Assembly: GCA_964530325.1 (NCBI GenBank)
Contig: CAZHAX010000008.1
Coordinates: 62,001 to 126,000, forward strand
From: CAZHAX01 sp964530325
GTDB lineage: Bacteria > Chloroflexota > Anaerolineae > B4-G1
Direction: 5' to 3'
DNA: 64,000 nucleotides
Part shown: piece by piece, positions 41,087-50,306 of the stretch
Position numbering within the stretch: position 1 is the first letter of the stretch
How the letters are laid out: each line of letters starts with the position of its first letter
Made by a program: the position numbers and the translations under genes
The notes under the pieces: generated by a model
Seen by the model: only the letters and a program-made list of their open reading frames with translations
Databases searched by the model: none
Told to the model about the DNA's origin: nothing

Positions 41087-42094
41087 CTACTGCCTCTCCG
41101 GAAACGGCAGCTTCTCCGCCCACCAGAGACCGTAGACGCCAGCTGCGGCCACGAACCCCCCGACAGCGTACCCCTCCATCACCGAAGCGCGGGTGACAAA
41201 GACGGCCAGCATCCCCAGTACAAACGAGACGATGTACAGCGCAAGCACCGCCTCCCGCTGTGTCAGCCCCGCCGCCACCAGCCGATGCGAGATGTGATCC
41301 TGGCCGGGCGTGGTGAGCGGGTTAAGGCCTCTGCGCAGCCGGGAGACAATCACGAGCGTCGTATCGAAGATAGGCAAGCCCATCACGAGAACGGGCACCA
41401 TCCACGTGACGAAGGTGACGTTGTCCGGAAAGCGCAGCTTGATGCCGACGGCGGCCAGCACAAACCCAAGGAACTGCGATCCCGAATCGCCCATGAAGAT
41501 GCTCGCCGGGTTCAGGTTGTAGAAGAGGAAGCCGAGGCAGGCAGCTAGCACCGCGATCGACAGCGCACCCACCAGGGTCTGTTCGCTGAATGAGCACATC
41601 AGGGCGAAGTAGACCGCCGCTATTGCGGAGACGCCACCTGCCAAGCCGTCCATGTTGTCCAGGTTGTTGACGGCGTTGGTGATGAAGCCGACCCATAGCA
41701 CCGTTGCCAGCAAGTCTAGCACCGTATTGTGGAAGGTTCCCACGTAGATGCCGCTCGAATAGAGCAGCAAAGCAGCCAGGACCTGGGCGCCCATCTTGAC
41801 CAGCGGCCGGACGCCCCAGCGGTCGTCGATAATGCCCATGAACGACATGCCGGTCGCACCGATCAGTATGGCACTGAGCTCATTCACGTTGTACTGCTCG
41901 CCCAGGATGACGCCGGCCGCGACGACGGCCACGTATATCGCGATGCCACCCAGTCGCGGGACGGGCCGCTTATGGATCCGCCGTCTGTCGGGACGATCGA
42001 GGAAGCCAGCGCGGGGCGCCAGCCAGCGAGCCGCAGGCGTGGCGGCGACAGCAAGCACCAGCGCTCCACCGAATACGAGCAGATAGGCAATCAC
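41087..42094 (-). CDS. WecA/TagO-type undecaprenyl-phosphate sugar-1-phosphate transferase
   Basis: 335 residues, about 10-11 membrane helices, of the MraY/WecA superfamily. Catalytic loops: the DRRRIHKRPVPRLGG loop near residue 37, the GIIDDRWGVRPLVK loop near 89 with the Asp-Asp pair, and NNLDNMDGLAGG. It should start polysaccharide or teichoic-acid-like chains by moving HexNAc-1-P to the lipid carrier. GTG 42094 is preceded by GGAGAG and lies 4 bases after the ligase gene. Confidence 0.92.
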   Translation of the reverse strand: MIAYLLVFGGALVLAVAATPAARWLAPRAGFLDRPDRRRIHKRPVPRLGGIAIYVAVVAAGVILGEQYNVNELSAILIGATGMSFMGIIDDRWGVRPLVKMGAQVLAALLLYSSGIYVGTFHNTVLDLLATVLWVGFITNAVNNLDNMDGLAGGVSAIAAVYFALMCSFSEQTLVGALSIAVLAACLGFLFYNLNPASIFMGDSGSQFLGFVLAAVGIKLRFPDNVTFVTWMVPVLVMGLPIFDTTLVIVSRLRRGLNPLTTPGQDHISHRLVAAGLTQREAVLALYIVSFVLGMLAVFVTRASVMEGYAVGGFVAAAGVYGLWWAEKLPFPERQ

Positions 42095-42098
42095 GTAG

Positions 42099-45000
42099 CT
42101 ACTCTCCAGTCGAACCCTGCAGCTCCATCAGCAGTGCCTGCAGGCCGGGAACGTGCTCTTCGGGAGCCAGGGTAAGGGCTGTCTGGGCATTCAGGATCGC
42201 CTCGGCCGGCTGCTGGAGTCTGGCGTACGCGATCGCCAGCAGCCGATGGCAGTCCCAGGTATAGGCAACCGTTGGCGCCGACGCTACGAACGTCTCCAGC
42301 GCGGCTATGGCGTCCTCATACCGTTCCACCATCATCAAGGCCTGGCCGTAGGCATACCAGGCTGACGCCATCGGGTAGTATACGGGGATATCGCCATGCT
42401 GTGTGCTCCAGTGCCAGTGGGGACGCCCAGCCACCGGCTGGGCGCTAGCGTCCAGACCCAACGCCGCCTCCAGGTCCGGGATCGCCTCAGCCGCCTCTCC
42501 CTTGGCCAGATGCACATCTGCTTGGATCATCCAGGTCTCGTCGTAATCGCCGTCCAGCTCGAGCGACCGGCTGATCAACTCCTGGTAGCGAATCTCGTCG
42601 CCGAGGTAGTAGAACTGCAGGACGGCCCACTCGTTGATGAGCAACACGTTTCTCGGGCTCAACGATGTGGCGTATTCGTAGTTCTGGGACGACGCTTCGA
42701 CCAGTCTATGCGCGAGATCTGTGTCGCTCGTCAACCCGCTCCACGATCTATACATCCTCGCCAGATTGGCGCTGTGATCGGTGTTGAGCGGGCTGATCTC
42801 CCGAGCCGCCAGAAGCACTTCTTCCGTGCGCTCCAGCAGCAAGTCGCGATCGGCCTGCTCCTGCACGCGCACAGCCCAGTCGAGGTAGGCCCTTCCCAGA
42901 TCAAGGTAGTAGCGATCCTCGTAGGGGACAAGATCTATCGCCGCCTGGTAGATGCCGACCGCCACTTCTGAATAGCCGCCGCTCTCGTACCCAGCAGCCC
43001 GCTTCTGGATGATGTCGGCCCGGATCGGGGCCACGTTGGTAGCGGGAATGGCCACGACTGCAAGCACCATGACCAATGCAACCGCAAATCCGCCCGGCGC
43101 GTGCCCGCCCCGTAGCGGCGCGGGCCGGTCGCCGAAGTAAAGCGCTGCCGCGCCCATGACCACGACGGCTACTACGAAGACGTAGTAGCGGGACAGCTCA
43201 GTACCGGCACCCGCCGCCTCGTACTCAGCAAGGTCCTGAGACAAGTAGAACTGCGCTGGCTTGTTGCGGACCATCTGCGCCATGCCATCGCCTAGCAGCA
43301 GAGAGAAGCAAAACACGACAAGGAGCGAAACGGCGAGGAAGAGCAGCAGAGCACCGGGGATCGCGTACGAACTCGATGATCTCTCCCTCTGCCTTGCGAT
43401 CTCGGAAATGAACACCGCTCCACTGACAAGCCAGGTCAGGCCGAACACAAGCAGCAGGCCCACAGAAGCGTTCTCCGCGTTCTGCGCGCCGCCGGTCAGC
43501 ATTCGTCCCATGATGGCCAGCCCATCCTCGAGCCCCTGCGTGTTCGTGGTGAAATCATACACCAGTGTCCCTAGCACGAAACCACACAGGATGGCCGCCG
43601 CCAGCGTCGGCGCCACAAGGTTTGTCAGTGCTTCATCGGCGGCGCTGGACGCAGGAGTCCGGCGTCTCCTCCTCCGCCTTCTGCGCCTGTCCTCCTGCTC
43701 TTGAGCGCCGGCAGGCTGGGCGGCCGCCGCCCGATCCTGCAGCAGTCCGTGGCCGGCAACCACGAAGACCGCCAGGTAGACCCAGAACGTGGTGCGGGTG
43801 GCGGCGATGGCGATGCCGAAGTTGATCTCCACCAAATGGGCCACGATAGCGGCGAGGACCCCCATCAGCAGAAGTGCGTGCGGATGCTCCTCAGGAACAG
43901 CCTGGACGCCGTAGGCGGTGAATGCGTACAGTACGAGATAGACGAGCAGGCCCGCGACCATGCCGATAGGAATCGCCAGGCCAATGAAGTGTACGCCAAG
44001 CAGCGGCACCACAACGGCGACCGCCAGGAGGGCTCCGCCGACCAGCAGCCCGAAGAAAGCACGTCGTCTCCAGTCACCGGGAAGAAGACCAAGCCACCTC
44101 AGGCCAAAGTAGAATGTGGCGCCAAATACCCACACGTAGACTGAGAAACCCGCCAACCCGGTGATGATCAGCGAATCGAACGTCTCGTTGTGGGCCCGGT
44201 CTGGGCTGGCGGTGCGCGACTCGTAGTGGCCAAGCTCAGGCGGGTAGAAGTCATTGTAGGCTACGTACATTGACTCCGGCCCGTAGCCAATCAGTGGTCT
44301 TAGCGCATTCAACGGATCAGCATAGCCGTCCGGGTGGCCCATCGTTGGCGGCGCCTCTATCGGCTCGTGCGGGAGGAGGAGCTCGACCGAGCCCTCCCAG
44401 ATCAGTGAGCGCACCTTGCCCGTTCCGCCCTCGGACTGAAGAACGTCGGCCAGCCTGCCCAACCAGGGCTGCTGGACGGCCCAGTCACGCATCGGCTCGA
44501 CCAGATTGATCGCCAAGAAGAAGAACGCGAAGACAGCGGCGATGACGACGGCGCTGAACCACAGCCAGCGCCATCCTCTGCGGGTGACGATCATCCCCAT
44601 CCACGTGCCCAGGAAGACGACCAAGGCGCCGATAGCACCTATCGTCGTGTGCGAGGCGGCCTCGGGCGCAACCCACCTGCTGACGAAGATCACGATCAAA
44701 GCGGCGATGAATGTCCATCCCATCACCCCGAACGCGAACGCCGTGCCGCGGCCCAAGTCCTTCAGTGGTTCGCCGCCGCTCGGCCCTAGCTCAGCCAGCG
44801 CGGTGCGCTGCAGAGTGAGCAGTCCCAGGAATGCCCAGATCGCCAGGCCGGCCACCAATCCCACGAGCGGTCCTCGGCTGAATGAGAACCAGATCGAGAT
44901 CAACTGCACAAGGAGTATGAATATGTAGCAGGAGGCGCGAATCACGTCGCCTGCTCCGGTCTCCTCGTCGGTGAGGATCGCCCGAAAGCACTCCACCACA

Positions 45001-45611
45001 CGCGCCAGCGTGGGCAGCGCTGCCATGATGAGATAGGCAGCAATGAAGATGGGATTGCCCATACTGGAGGTAATGCGCGTTTCCGTGTCGCCGGCCCATG
45101 GTAGAGGATCCAGGCCGCTCCGCTGAAGGAAGCCATAGAGCGCGATCGGCAGGCTGTTCAGAATGACGACGGTCATGAGCCGGTTGAGCTGCCGCCGAGT
45201 GCGCAACTCCTGCACGGCAACCAGGAAGACGACTATGTAGGAAAGCGTCGTGTAGGTGCCCTGAAGGCGCTGGTAGGAACCGAACAGACTCGTCCTTGGC
45301 ACCAGCGACAGAGCTGTGCTAGCGAGATAGACCGCCACGGTCACCAAGGTGGGCAGCACCAGCGGTGTGCGCCAAGTCAGGTCGGTACCTCGCCGTCCGC
45401 CTGCCCACTCTTCGACCCGCTTCACGGCCCAGGCAGCTGCCATGATGACGGCGATGGACCGGAGCATTGTCAGCTTGTCCGGCTCGAAAACTCGGGTGGA
45501 ATGGACGTTGAAGAACAGAGGTGTGATGACCACTGCCAGCAGCCAGCCGACCTCCAGCACCTTGCTGCAGAAGCTGCTCAACTTGCTCTCGCCCATGGGC
45601 CGTTGCGCCAT
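42099..45611 (-). CDS. O-antigen-ligase-like membrane protein with C-terminal TPR domain
   Basis: 1170 residues. The first about 860 hold many membrane helices with an O-antigen-ligase/polymerase (Wzy-C) core (PLVGLVAGLAIW, GYGPESMYVAYNDFYPPE and the large external loop near residues 380-480). A basic, Arg-only run (about 650-662) marks a cytoplasmic loop. The last about 300 residues are TPR-like helices (EVAVGIYQAAIDLVPYEDRYYLDLGRAY in parts, DADKEGEAAEAIPDLEAALGLD in parts). Such fusions ligate or polymerise lipid-linked glycans outside the membrane or glycosylate proteins. ATG 45611 is preferred to the TTG at 45614. Confidence 0.87.
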   Translation of the reverse strand: MAQRPMGESKLSSFCSKVLEVGWLLAVVITPLFFNVHSTRVFEPDKLTMLRSIAVIMAAAWAVKRVEEWAGGRRGTDLTWRTPLVLPTLVTVAVYLASTALSLVPRTSLFGSYQRLQGTYTTLSYIVVFLVAVQELRTRRQLNRLMTVVILNSLPIALYGFLQRSGLDPLPWAGDTETRITSSMGNPIFIAAYLIMAALPTLARVVECFRAILTDEETGAGDVIRASCYIFILLVQLISIWFSFSRGPLVGLVAGLAIWAFLGLLTLQRTALAELGPSGGEPLKDLGRGTAFAFGVMGWTFIAALIVIFVSRWVAPEAASHTTIGAIGALVVFLGTWMGMIVTRRGWRWLWFSAVVIAAVFAFFFLAINLVEPMRDWAVQQPWLGRLADVLQSEGGTGKVRSLIWEGSVELLLPHEPIEAPPTMGHPDGYADPLNALRPLIGYGPESMYVAYNDFYPPELGHYESRTASPDRAHNETFDSLIITGLAGFSVYVWVFGATFYFGLRWLGLLPGDWRRRAFFGLLVGGALLAVAVVVPLLGVHFIGLAIPIGMVAGLLVYLVLYAFTAYGVQAVPEEHPHALLLMGVLAAIVAHLVEINFGIAIAATRTTFWVYLAVFVVAGHGLLQDRAAAAQPAGAQEQEDRRRRRRRRRRTPASSAADEALTNLVAPTLAAAILCGFVLGTLVYDFTTNTQGLEDGLAIMGRMLTGGAQNAENASVGLLLVFGLTWLVSGAVFISEIARQRERSSSSYAIPGALLLFLAVSLLVVFCFSLLLGDGMAQMVRNKPAQFYLSQDLAEYEAAGAGTELSRYYVFVVAVVVMGAAALYFGDRPAPLRGGHAPGGFAVALVMVLAVVAIPATNVAPIRADIIQKRAAGYESGGYSEVAVGIYQAAIDLVPYEDRYYLDLGRAYLDWAVRVQEQADRDLLLERTEEVLLAAREISPLNTDHSANLARMYRSWSGLTSDTDLAHRLVEASSQNYEYATSLSPRNVLLINEWAVLQFYYLGDEIRYQELISRSLELDGDYDETWMIQADVHLAKGEAAEAIPDLEAALGLDASAQPVAGRPHWHWSTQHGDIPVYYPMASAWYAYGQALMMVERYEDAIAALETFVASAPTVAYTWDCHRLLAIAYARLQQPAEAILNAQTALTLAPEEHVPGLQALLMELQGSTGE

Positions 45612-45653
45612 CAAGTACCGCCTTCCTACCGCGTCACCTGCAAAGCCTATCCA

Positions 45654-46640
45654 TCAGGCGTCTACAAGGCCAGCCGCCCGGAACCAGTCTGCCGTCAGGC
45701 GCAGGCCTTCCTCAAGCGAGATGCTTGCCTCGAAGCCCAGCACTTCTCTTGCTCTCGAGACGTCCGGCACACGGCGCCTCGCCTCCTCGAAGTCCTGCCC
45801 GTACACTGCGGAACTGGATACGCGTTCTATCGAGGAGCTGGACCCGGTGATCTCGATAGCCAGCGCGGCCAGCTCATTCATACTCGTCTCCCGTGCGGAA
45901 CCGATGTTGAACACGTGCCCCACAGCAGCATCGACCGTCCCCGCCCGAATGGTGCCTTCCACTGTGTCCGTGACGTAGGTGAAGGAGCGGGTCTGCTCGC
46001 CATCGTCATAGACGGTGATCGGTTCCCCTCGCATAGCCTGCAGGAGAAACTGGGCAATCACACTTCCGTAACCGCGGGGATCGAGGCGCGGGCCGTACGA
46101 GTTGAAGTAGCGGACCGCCGTGACCGGAAGGCCCTTTTCAGCGTAGGCCCAGGCCAGGTACTCGTCGATCGCCTTTGCGTCCGAGTAGCACCAGCGCTTT
46201 GCAGTCGTCGGGCCGAGCAGCCGCTCGCCGTTCTCCCGCAGCGGAACGTCGACCGACTTGCCGTAGACCTCGGAGCTGGACGCTATCACCGTTCGCAGGC
46301 CATACTGTGCAGCCAACTGCAGCACGTTCTCAGTACCACGGATGTTGGTGATGATTGTGCTGAGGGGATCCTCGACCACGTACTTGACGCCGACAACAGC
46401 AGCCAGATGAAAGACAGCCTCAGACCAAGCCACCAGCGGCGCCAACGCCGTCTGGTCTAGAATCGAGTCCTCGACGAAATGGAGGCGCTTGCTCCCGAGG
46501 TGATGCTCCAGGTTGCCTATCTTACCGCAGGAGAGGTCGTCGATTACAGTGACCTCGTCACCCCGCTCCAGAAGTGCATCGACGAGGTTGGAGCCGACGA
46601 ACCCGGCGCCACCGGTGACCAGTACCTTCACCGCGCCCAT
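45654..46640 (-). CDS. Extended SDR: NAD-dependent sugar epimerase/dehydratase
   Basis: 328 residues with GGAGFVGSNLVDAL (NAD-binding Rossmann), the catalytic Ser/Tyr/Lys in SSSEVYG and YSDAKAIDEY, and RYFNSYGPRLDPRGYG. It acts on a nucleotide sugar; the sequence resembles GalE and UDP-glucuronate decarboxylase groups, and I cannot choose between them. It is located between a GT4 gene and the ligase gene in the polysaccharide operon. Confidence 0.88.
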   Translation of the reverse strand: MGAVKVLVTGGAGFVGSNLVDALLERGDEVTVIDDLSCGKIGNLEHHLGSKRLHFVEDSILDQTALAPLVAWSEAVFHLAAVVGVKYVVEDPLSTIITNIRGTENVLQLAAQYGLRTVIASSSEVYGKSVDVPLRENGERLLGPTTAKRWCYSDAKAIDEYLAWAYAEKGLPVTAVRYFNSYGPRLDPRGYGSVIAQFLLQAMRGEPITVYDDGEQTRSFTYVTDTVEGTIRAGTVDAAVGHVFNIGSARETSMNELAALAIEITGSSSSIERVSSSAVYGQDFEEARRRVPDVSRAREVLGFEASISLEEGLRLTADWFRAAGLVDA

Positions 46641-46721
46641 CCTGGGCCTTCGGCTGACGGGTCAAAGCCGCAGTACACAGCCCCATCCTCCCGGGCTATC
46701 TTACCGCATTCGGAAGAGAAA

Positions 46722-47810
46722 TCAAGCAGAGAGCGCCTCCTGGTATACGTCTTGGACACCGGTGATCATTCGCGAGAGCGTAAAGCGCTCTTCCACGCGA
46801 GCCCGCCCTGCCCGACCCATCGCCAGCCGAAGCTGCGCATCTTCAATCAGCTGGCCCAAAACATCAGCCAGCCGCGCCGGGTCGGATGGTGGAACAACAA
46901 AGCCTGAGACTCCGTCTTCGACGACCCAGGAGGTTCCGCTGCCCACTTCGGTGGTGACACAAGGCAGGCCCGATGCCATCGCCTCCAGTAAGACCGCCCC
47001 AAACGCCTCGGCGCGGGCGTTGGCGGGAAGCACAAAGACATGCGCCCTTCGGTAGAGTCCCGGCAGTGCCGCATCATCTATGTGCCCCAGGAAGTGTACA
47101 CGGCCTCGTACCTCCAGCTTGCTGGCCTGCTGCTCCCAACGGTCACGCATCGGCCCATCCCCTGCGATCTCCAGAGAGAATCCTGGTAGGGAGACGAGCG
47201 CCTGCAGGAGAGTCTCTATCCCCTTGTAGTACCGCAGCCTGCCCACGAAGAGCAGCGTGGGCGGGCCATCGAATGGAGCGAGGCCGGGCCTGAAACGGTC
47301 ATGGTCAACACCAAGGGGCACTACACAGCACTTGTCGCGGACGGGGCTGAGCCACGGTGAGCTCTCTATGTAGTTTGGGCTGGTTGCGATCACACGGTCA
47401 CTGGCTCGCAGGACCCGGCGCAACACAGGCCCATAGAGCCGCAGCCACCCCCGCTGGCGAACGATGTCCGAGTGATAGGTAACAACCGTCGCACGCGCCC
47501 GGCCGAACAGCCAGTTGGCTAGCTCCCCCAGGGGATAGGGGGAATGAACATGGGCAACGTCGGGGTGCAGCCGCGCCGGAGCAACCAGGAAGCGTAGACT
47601 GAGCGGCATCGAGGCAACCGTGCCCAGCCGGCCAACCTTGATCAGATGCACGCGTTCGAGTTCTTCTACCCGTGTTCGCCGACGGGGATCGCACACCAGT
47701 ACGGTCACCTCATGCCCGGCAGCGGCCTGGGCCTCGCCCAGCACTCGTATATGGTTCTCGATACCACCGACCACAGGGAAGTAGTCCTTGTACAGGTGCA
47801 CTATGTTCAT
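46722..47810 (-). CDS. GT4 family glycosyltransferase
   Basis: 362 residues of the GT-B fold. The N-terminal domain begins with LYKDYFPVVGGIENH, the acceptor side; the donor domain has FVGRLRYYKGIETLLQAL, GDGPMRDRWE and the EAFGAVLLEAMASGLP motif with the two nucleotide-sugar Glu residues. ATG 47810 overlaps the upstream GT39 stop by 4 bases (ATGA). The sugar and acceptor are unknown. Confidence 0.92.
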   Translation of the reverse strand: MNIVHLYKDYFPVVGGIENHIRVLGEAQAAAGHEVTVLVCDPRRRTRVEELERVHLIKVGRLGTVASMPLSLRFLVAPARLHPDVAHVHSPYPLGELANWLFGRARATVVTYHSDIVRQRGWLRLYGPVLRRVLRASDRVIATSPNYIESSPWLSPVRDKCCVVPLGVDHDRFRPGLAPFDGPPTLLFVGRLRYYKGIETLLQALVSLPGFSLEIAGDGPMRDRWEQQASKLEVRGRVHFLGHIDDAALPGLYRRAHVFVLPANARAEAFGAVLLEAMASGLPCVTTEVGSGTSWVVEDGVSGFVVPPSDPARLADVLGQLIEDAQLRLAMGRAGRARVEERFTLSRMITGVQDVYQEALSA

Positions 47811-49537
47811 GGAGCTGGCACCAGAGACAGCTCGGCACAACCTGCGCTGCTATCCGGCCGTGCGTAGAGCAAGATCTCCGCCTTGTACTCGATCGCTGGC
47901 CGCTGGCGTAGCCAGGACCGCAGTTGGGCATAGACCCGGTCCTGAGGGGCATAACCCACCCGACAGACCAAGCGATACAGGCCCAGCTGCGCGAGCGGCT
48001 GACCGATCTCTGTCTCTACAGTGCGCTCATGCCCCTCATGGTGAAAAACCACCAGCCACAGGCGGGACGGCAGGCTATCCTTAAGGTAGTCTACCAACCG
48101 CTCGACTCCGATTGCGGACACGAATGGCTCGCCCTGCCCCAGGAAGGCCGGGCTGCCCGTCTGGACGTCGCTCGCCATGGTGTGACCGATGTGATGCGAG
48201 GCAGGCGTGAACAGGGGAGTGTCAGCATCAAGCTCACGGAAGTAAGCATCAAAGGGAAGCGGCTCCTCGAAGATCACCAGGTCTCCCGGCTGGATGCTGC
48301 GCGAGACCTGAACCGCCAGCTCACGAACAGGCACTTCGTGAACGGGGTTCAGGAAGTGCCTTCCAGCGGTCTGATTAAGCAAGCTCACGCTCCGCGCGGA
48401 AACAAGCACAGCAAGCAGCAACCAGGCCACCCGCCGCGGCCGAAAGACCTCGAGCCCTGCCCCCATTGGAATGGCGAGCAACGGTCCCAGGTAAAGGACC
48501 CGCGCGGCCGCAATGACGAGCATGCTCAGACCGAGAAGGGCGCCAAAGCCAACGACGCTGATGAAACCGAGCGTTGTCGCGATGAGCAGGATTGCGAACA
48601 GAGCCGCCAAGCGGCGTTCACGCCACATATGCCGCAGGCCAACCCAGGTGAAGAGCAGGGCTGCCAGAACGCCGGGTATGGCCACCGCAGACCACGGGAA
48701 AATGGCCTCGCCAACACTGAAGGAGTAGAACACAAACGCAGCAGCGGCTAGCATAACCGGCGCCCTGCTCGCCAGGTCCTTCAGGCTTAGACCAGAAGGA
48801 ATGAGACTGGAGACTCCCCGGCCAGGGTCATTGCCGCCGCACTGCCACGTCAGAGTGAGCAGCAACCCGGCGAGAGCGGCCAGCAGGCCGAACCCCACGA
48901 TCAGCCATCCAAGTCGCTCCCGCACAGGCGTTGAGGAGGAGAGGGGGCGCCTGGTCGCCCTGCCCCGCCGACGCAGCCACAGTCGGCCTGCCACGTAGAG
49001 AACGTGCGCCACCACGATAGGTAGAGTCAAGTAGTCCGTGAACAACAGCGCGAAGCAACACAGCACGTAGAGGACCTTGTAGCGATACTGCGGCGAACGC
49101 GTAGCCTTCCACAGAACCAGGGTCGAGAGCAAGACCAAGGGTACAGCCACAGCGTAGCCCCGTATGATCCGCCCATGCCAGAGAAGCGTGGGAGCACAGG
49201 CGCTCAGTAGCGCCGCCCAGGTGGCACCGCTCCAGGAAATGAGGCAACCAGCCAGCCGATAAGCGAGCGCGGTAGCCAGCAGCGTCCCCGCAATGGCGAG
49301 AAACCGCATCCCCCATTCGGAGTAGCCCACCACACGAGCCCACCCCCAAAGCGCCAGATAGTGGAGCGGAGGGCGGCTTTCGGTCAGTCGAATCTGAGCC
49401 ACGGCATCCTGCAGCGTCGGCATGCGGACGATACGGGCCGTGTACATCTCATCGGTCCACATGCACTGATCGGCCAATCGATAGCTGAGAAGGAACAGCT
49501 GCCCCAGCAGAATCAGCACAATCCAGAGGTGCTTCAC
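47807..49537 (-). CDS. GT39/ArnT-like membrane glycosyltransferase
   Basis: 576 residues: an N-terminal signal-anchor helix, the first external loop with the catalytic acidic residue (CMWTDEMYTARI), about 10-11 further hydrophobic segments and a C-terminal soluble external domain (about 390-576). PMT/ArnT enzymes use polyprenyl-phosphate sugars outside the membrane. The polyprenol-sugar synthase could be the GT2 gene just upstream. GTG start 49537. Confidence 0.87.
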   Translation of the reverse strand: MKHLWIVLILLGQLFLLSYRLADQCMWTDEMYTARIVRMPTLQDAVAQIRLTESRPPLHYLALWGWARVVGYSEWGMRFLAIAGTLLATALAYRLAGCLISWSGATWAALLSACAPTLLWHGRIIRGYAVAVPLVLLSTLVLWKATRSPQYRYKVLYVLCCFALLFTDYLTLPIVVAHVLYVAGRLWLRRRGRATRRPLSSSTPVRERLGWLIVGFGLLAALAGLLLTLTWQCGGNDPGRGVSSLIPSGLSLKDLASRAPVMLAAAAFVFYSFSVGEAIFPWSAVAIPGVLAALLFTWVGLRHMWRERRLAALFAILLIATTLGFISVVGFGALLGLSMLVIAAARVLYLGPLLAIPMGAGLEVFRPRRVAWLLLAVLVSARSVSLLNQTAGRHFLNPVHEVPVRELAVQVSRSIQPGDLVIFEEPLPFDAYFRELDADTPLFTPASHHIGHTMASDVQTGSPAFLGQGEPFVSAIGVERLVDYLKDSLPSRLWLVVFHHEGHERTVETEIGQPLAQLGLYRLVCRVGYAPQDRVYAQLRSWLRQRPAIEYKAEILLYARPDSSAGCAELSLVPAP

Positions 49538-49566
49538 AGCACGTTCCCTATCGGGCGGTTTCCCGG

Positions 49567-50301
49567 TCAGTCGACTCTCCCGAAGGCACGCCTTACTGCG
49601 AGCCAGAGGCTTGCAGCGACGTTCGATGCAACCCGCATCTTGCTGGCCCCGGGCTTGCGGTCATAGCGCAGGATGAAAGGCAACTCCGTCATCAGGACGT
49701 TGTCGAGCAGACGCAGCTTGAGCAAGATGTCCGGCATGGCCGCGAAGCCTGCCTCACTGATGAAGCTGCTCCCCCAGCGCTCAACGGCGACCTGGAGGAC
49801 GCCGGCGCGGTACGCCCGGTATCCGCAGGTGTAGTCGCGCAACCCCCGCACCGGGACGAGAATGCGGTAGACCCAGCTCCCGACATGACTGAGAAGCCTA
49901 CGGACGAAGGGCACTCCGACCGTGTATGCTCCGGCCCGGAATCGAGAGGCGACGACTACATCGAACCCTTCGTCGATGCGCTGGATCATCCGAGGGATTA
50001 GGCCGGGATTGTGCGTATCGTCTGCATCCATCGTCACTATCACGTCATCAGGTTGGGCCGCTTCGGCGGCCCAACCCAGGCCCGTGCGCAGCCCGGCCGC
50101 CAAACCCATGTTCTTTCGATGACTGATTACCTCGTCTGCCCCGGCATCCTTCGCCACTTCTGCAGTCCGGTCCGTGCTCCCATCGTCGACCACGAGGATC
50201 CGCCCTCGCAACTCGTGTTCTTCCATCACCCGCCTCAGTCGCGGGAGCAATACCGGAAGCGCATACTCCTCATTGTAGGCAGGAAGGAGCACATAGAGCA
50301 T
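49567..50301 (-). CDS. GT2 glycosyltransferase, dolichol-phosphate-mannose-synthase-like
   Basis: 244 residues of GT-A fold: LLPAYNEEYALPVLL at the N terminus, VVDDGSTDRTAEVA, the metal-binding TMDADDTHNP, and the acceptor loop (YRAYRAGVLQ). One hydrophobic C-terminal stretch may touch the membrane. DPM1-like members charge polyprenyl phosphate with a hexose, which would feed the two GT39 proteins. GAGGTAG precedes ATG 50301; the wecB stop is 5 bases upstream. Confidence 0.9.
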   Translation of the reverse strand: MLYVLLPAYNEEYALPVLLPRLRRVMEEHELRGRILVVDDGSTDRTAEVAKDAGADEVISHRKNMGLAAGLRTGLGWAAEAAQPDDVIVTMDADDTHNPGLIPRMIQRIDEGFDVVVASRFRAGAYTVGVPFVRRLLSHVGSWVYRILVPVRGLRDYTCGYRAYRAGVLQVAVERWGSSFISEAGFAAMPDILLKLRLLDNVLMTELPFILRYDRKPGASKMRVASNVAASLWLAVRRAFGRVD

Positions 50302-50306
50302 GGTCG

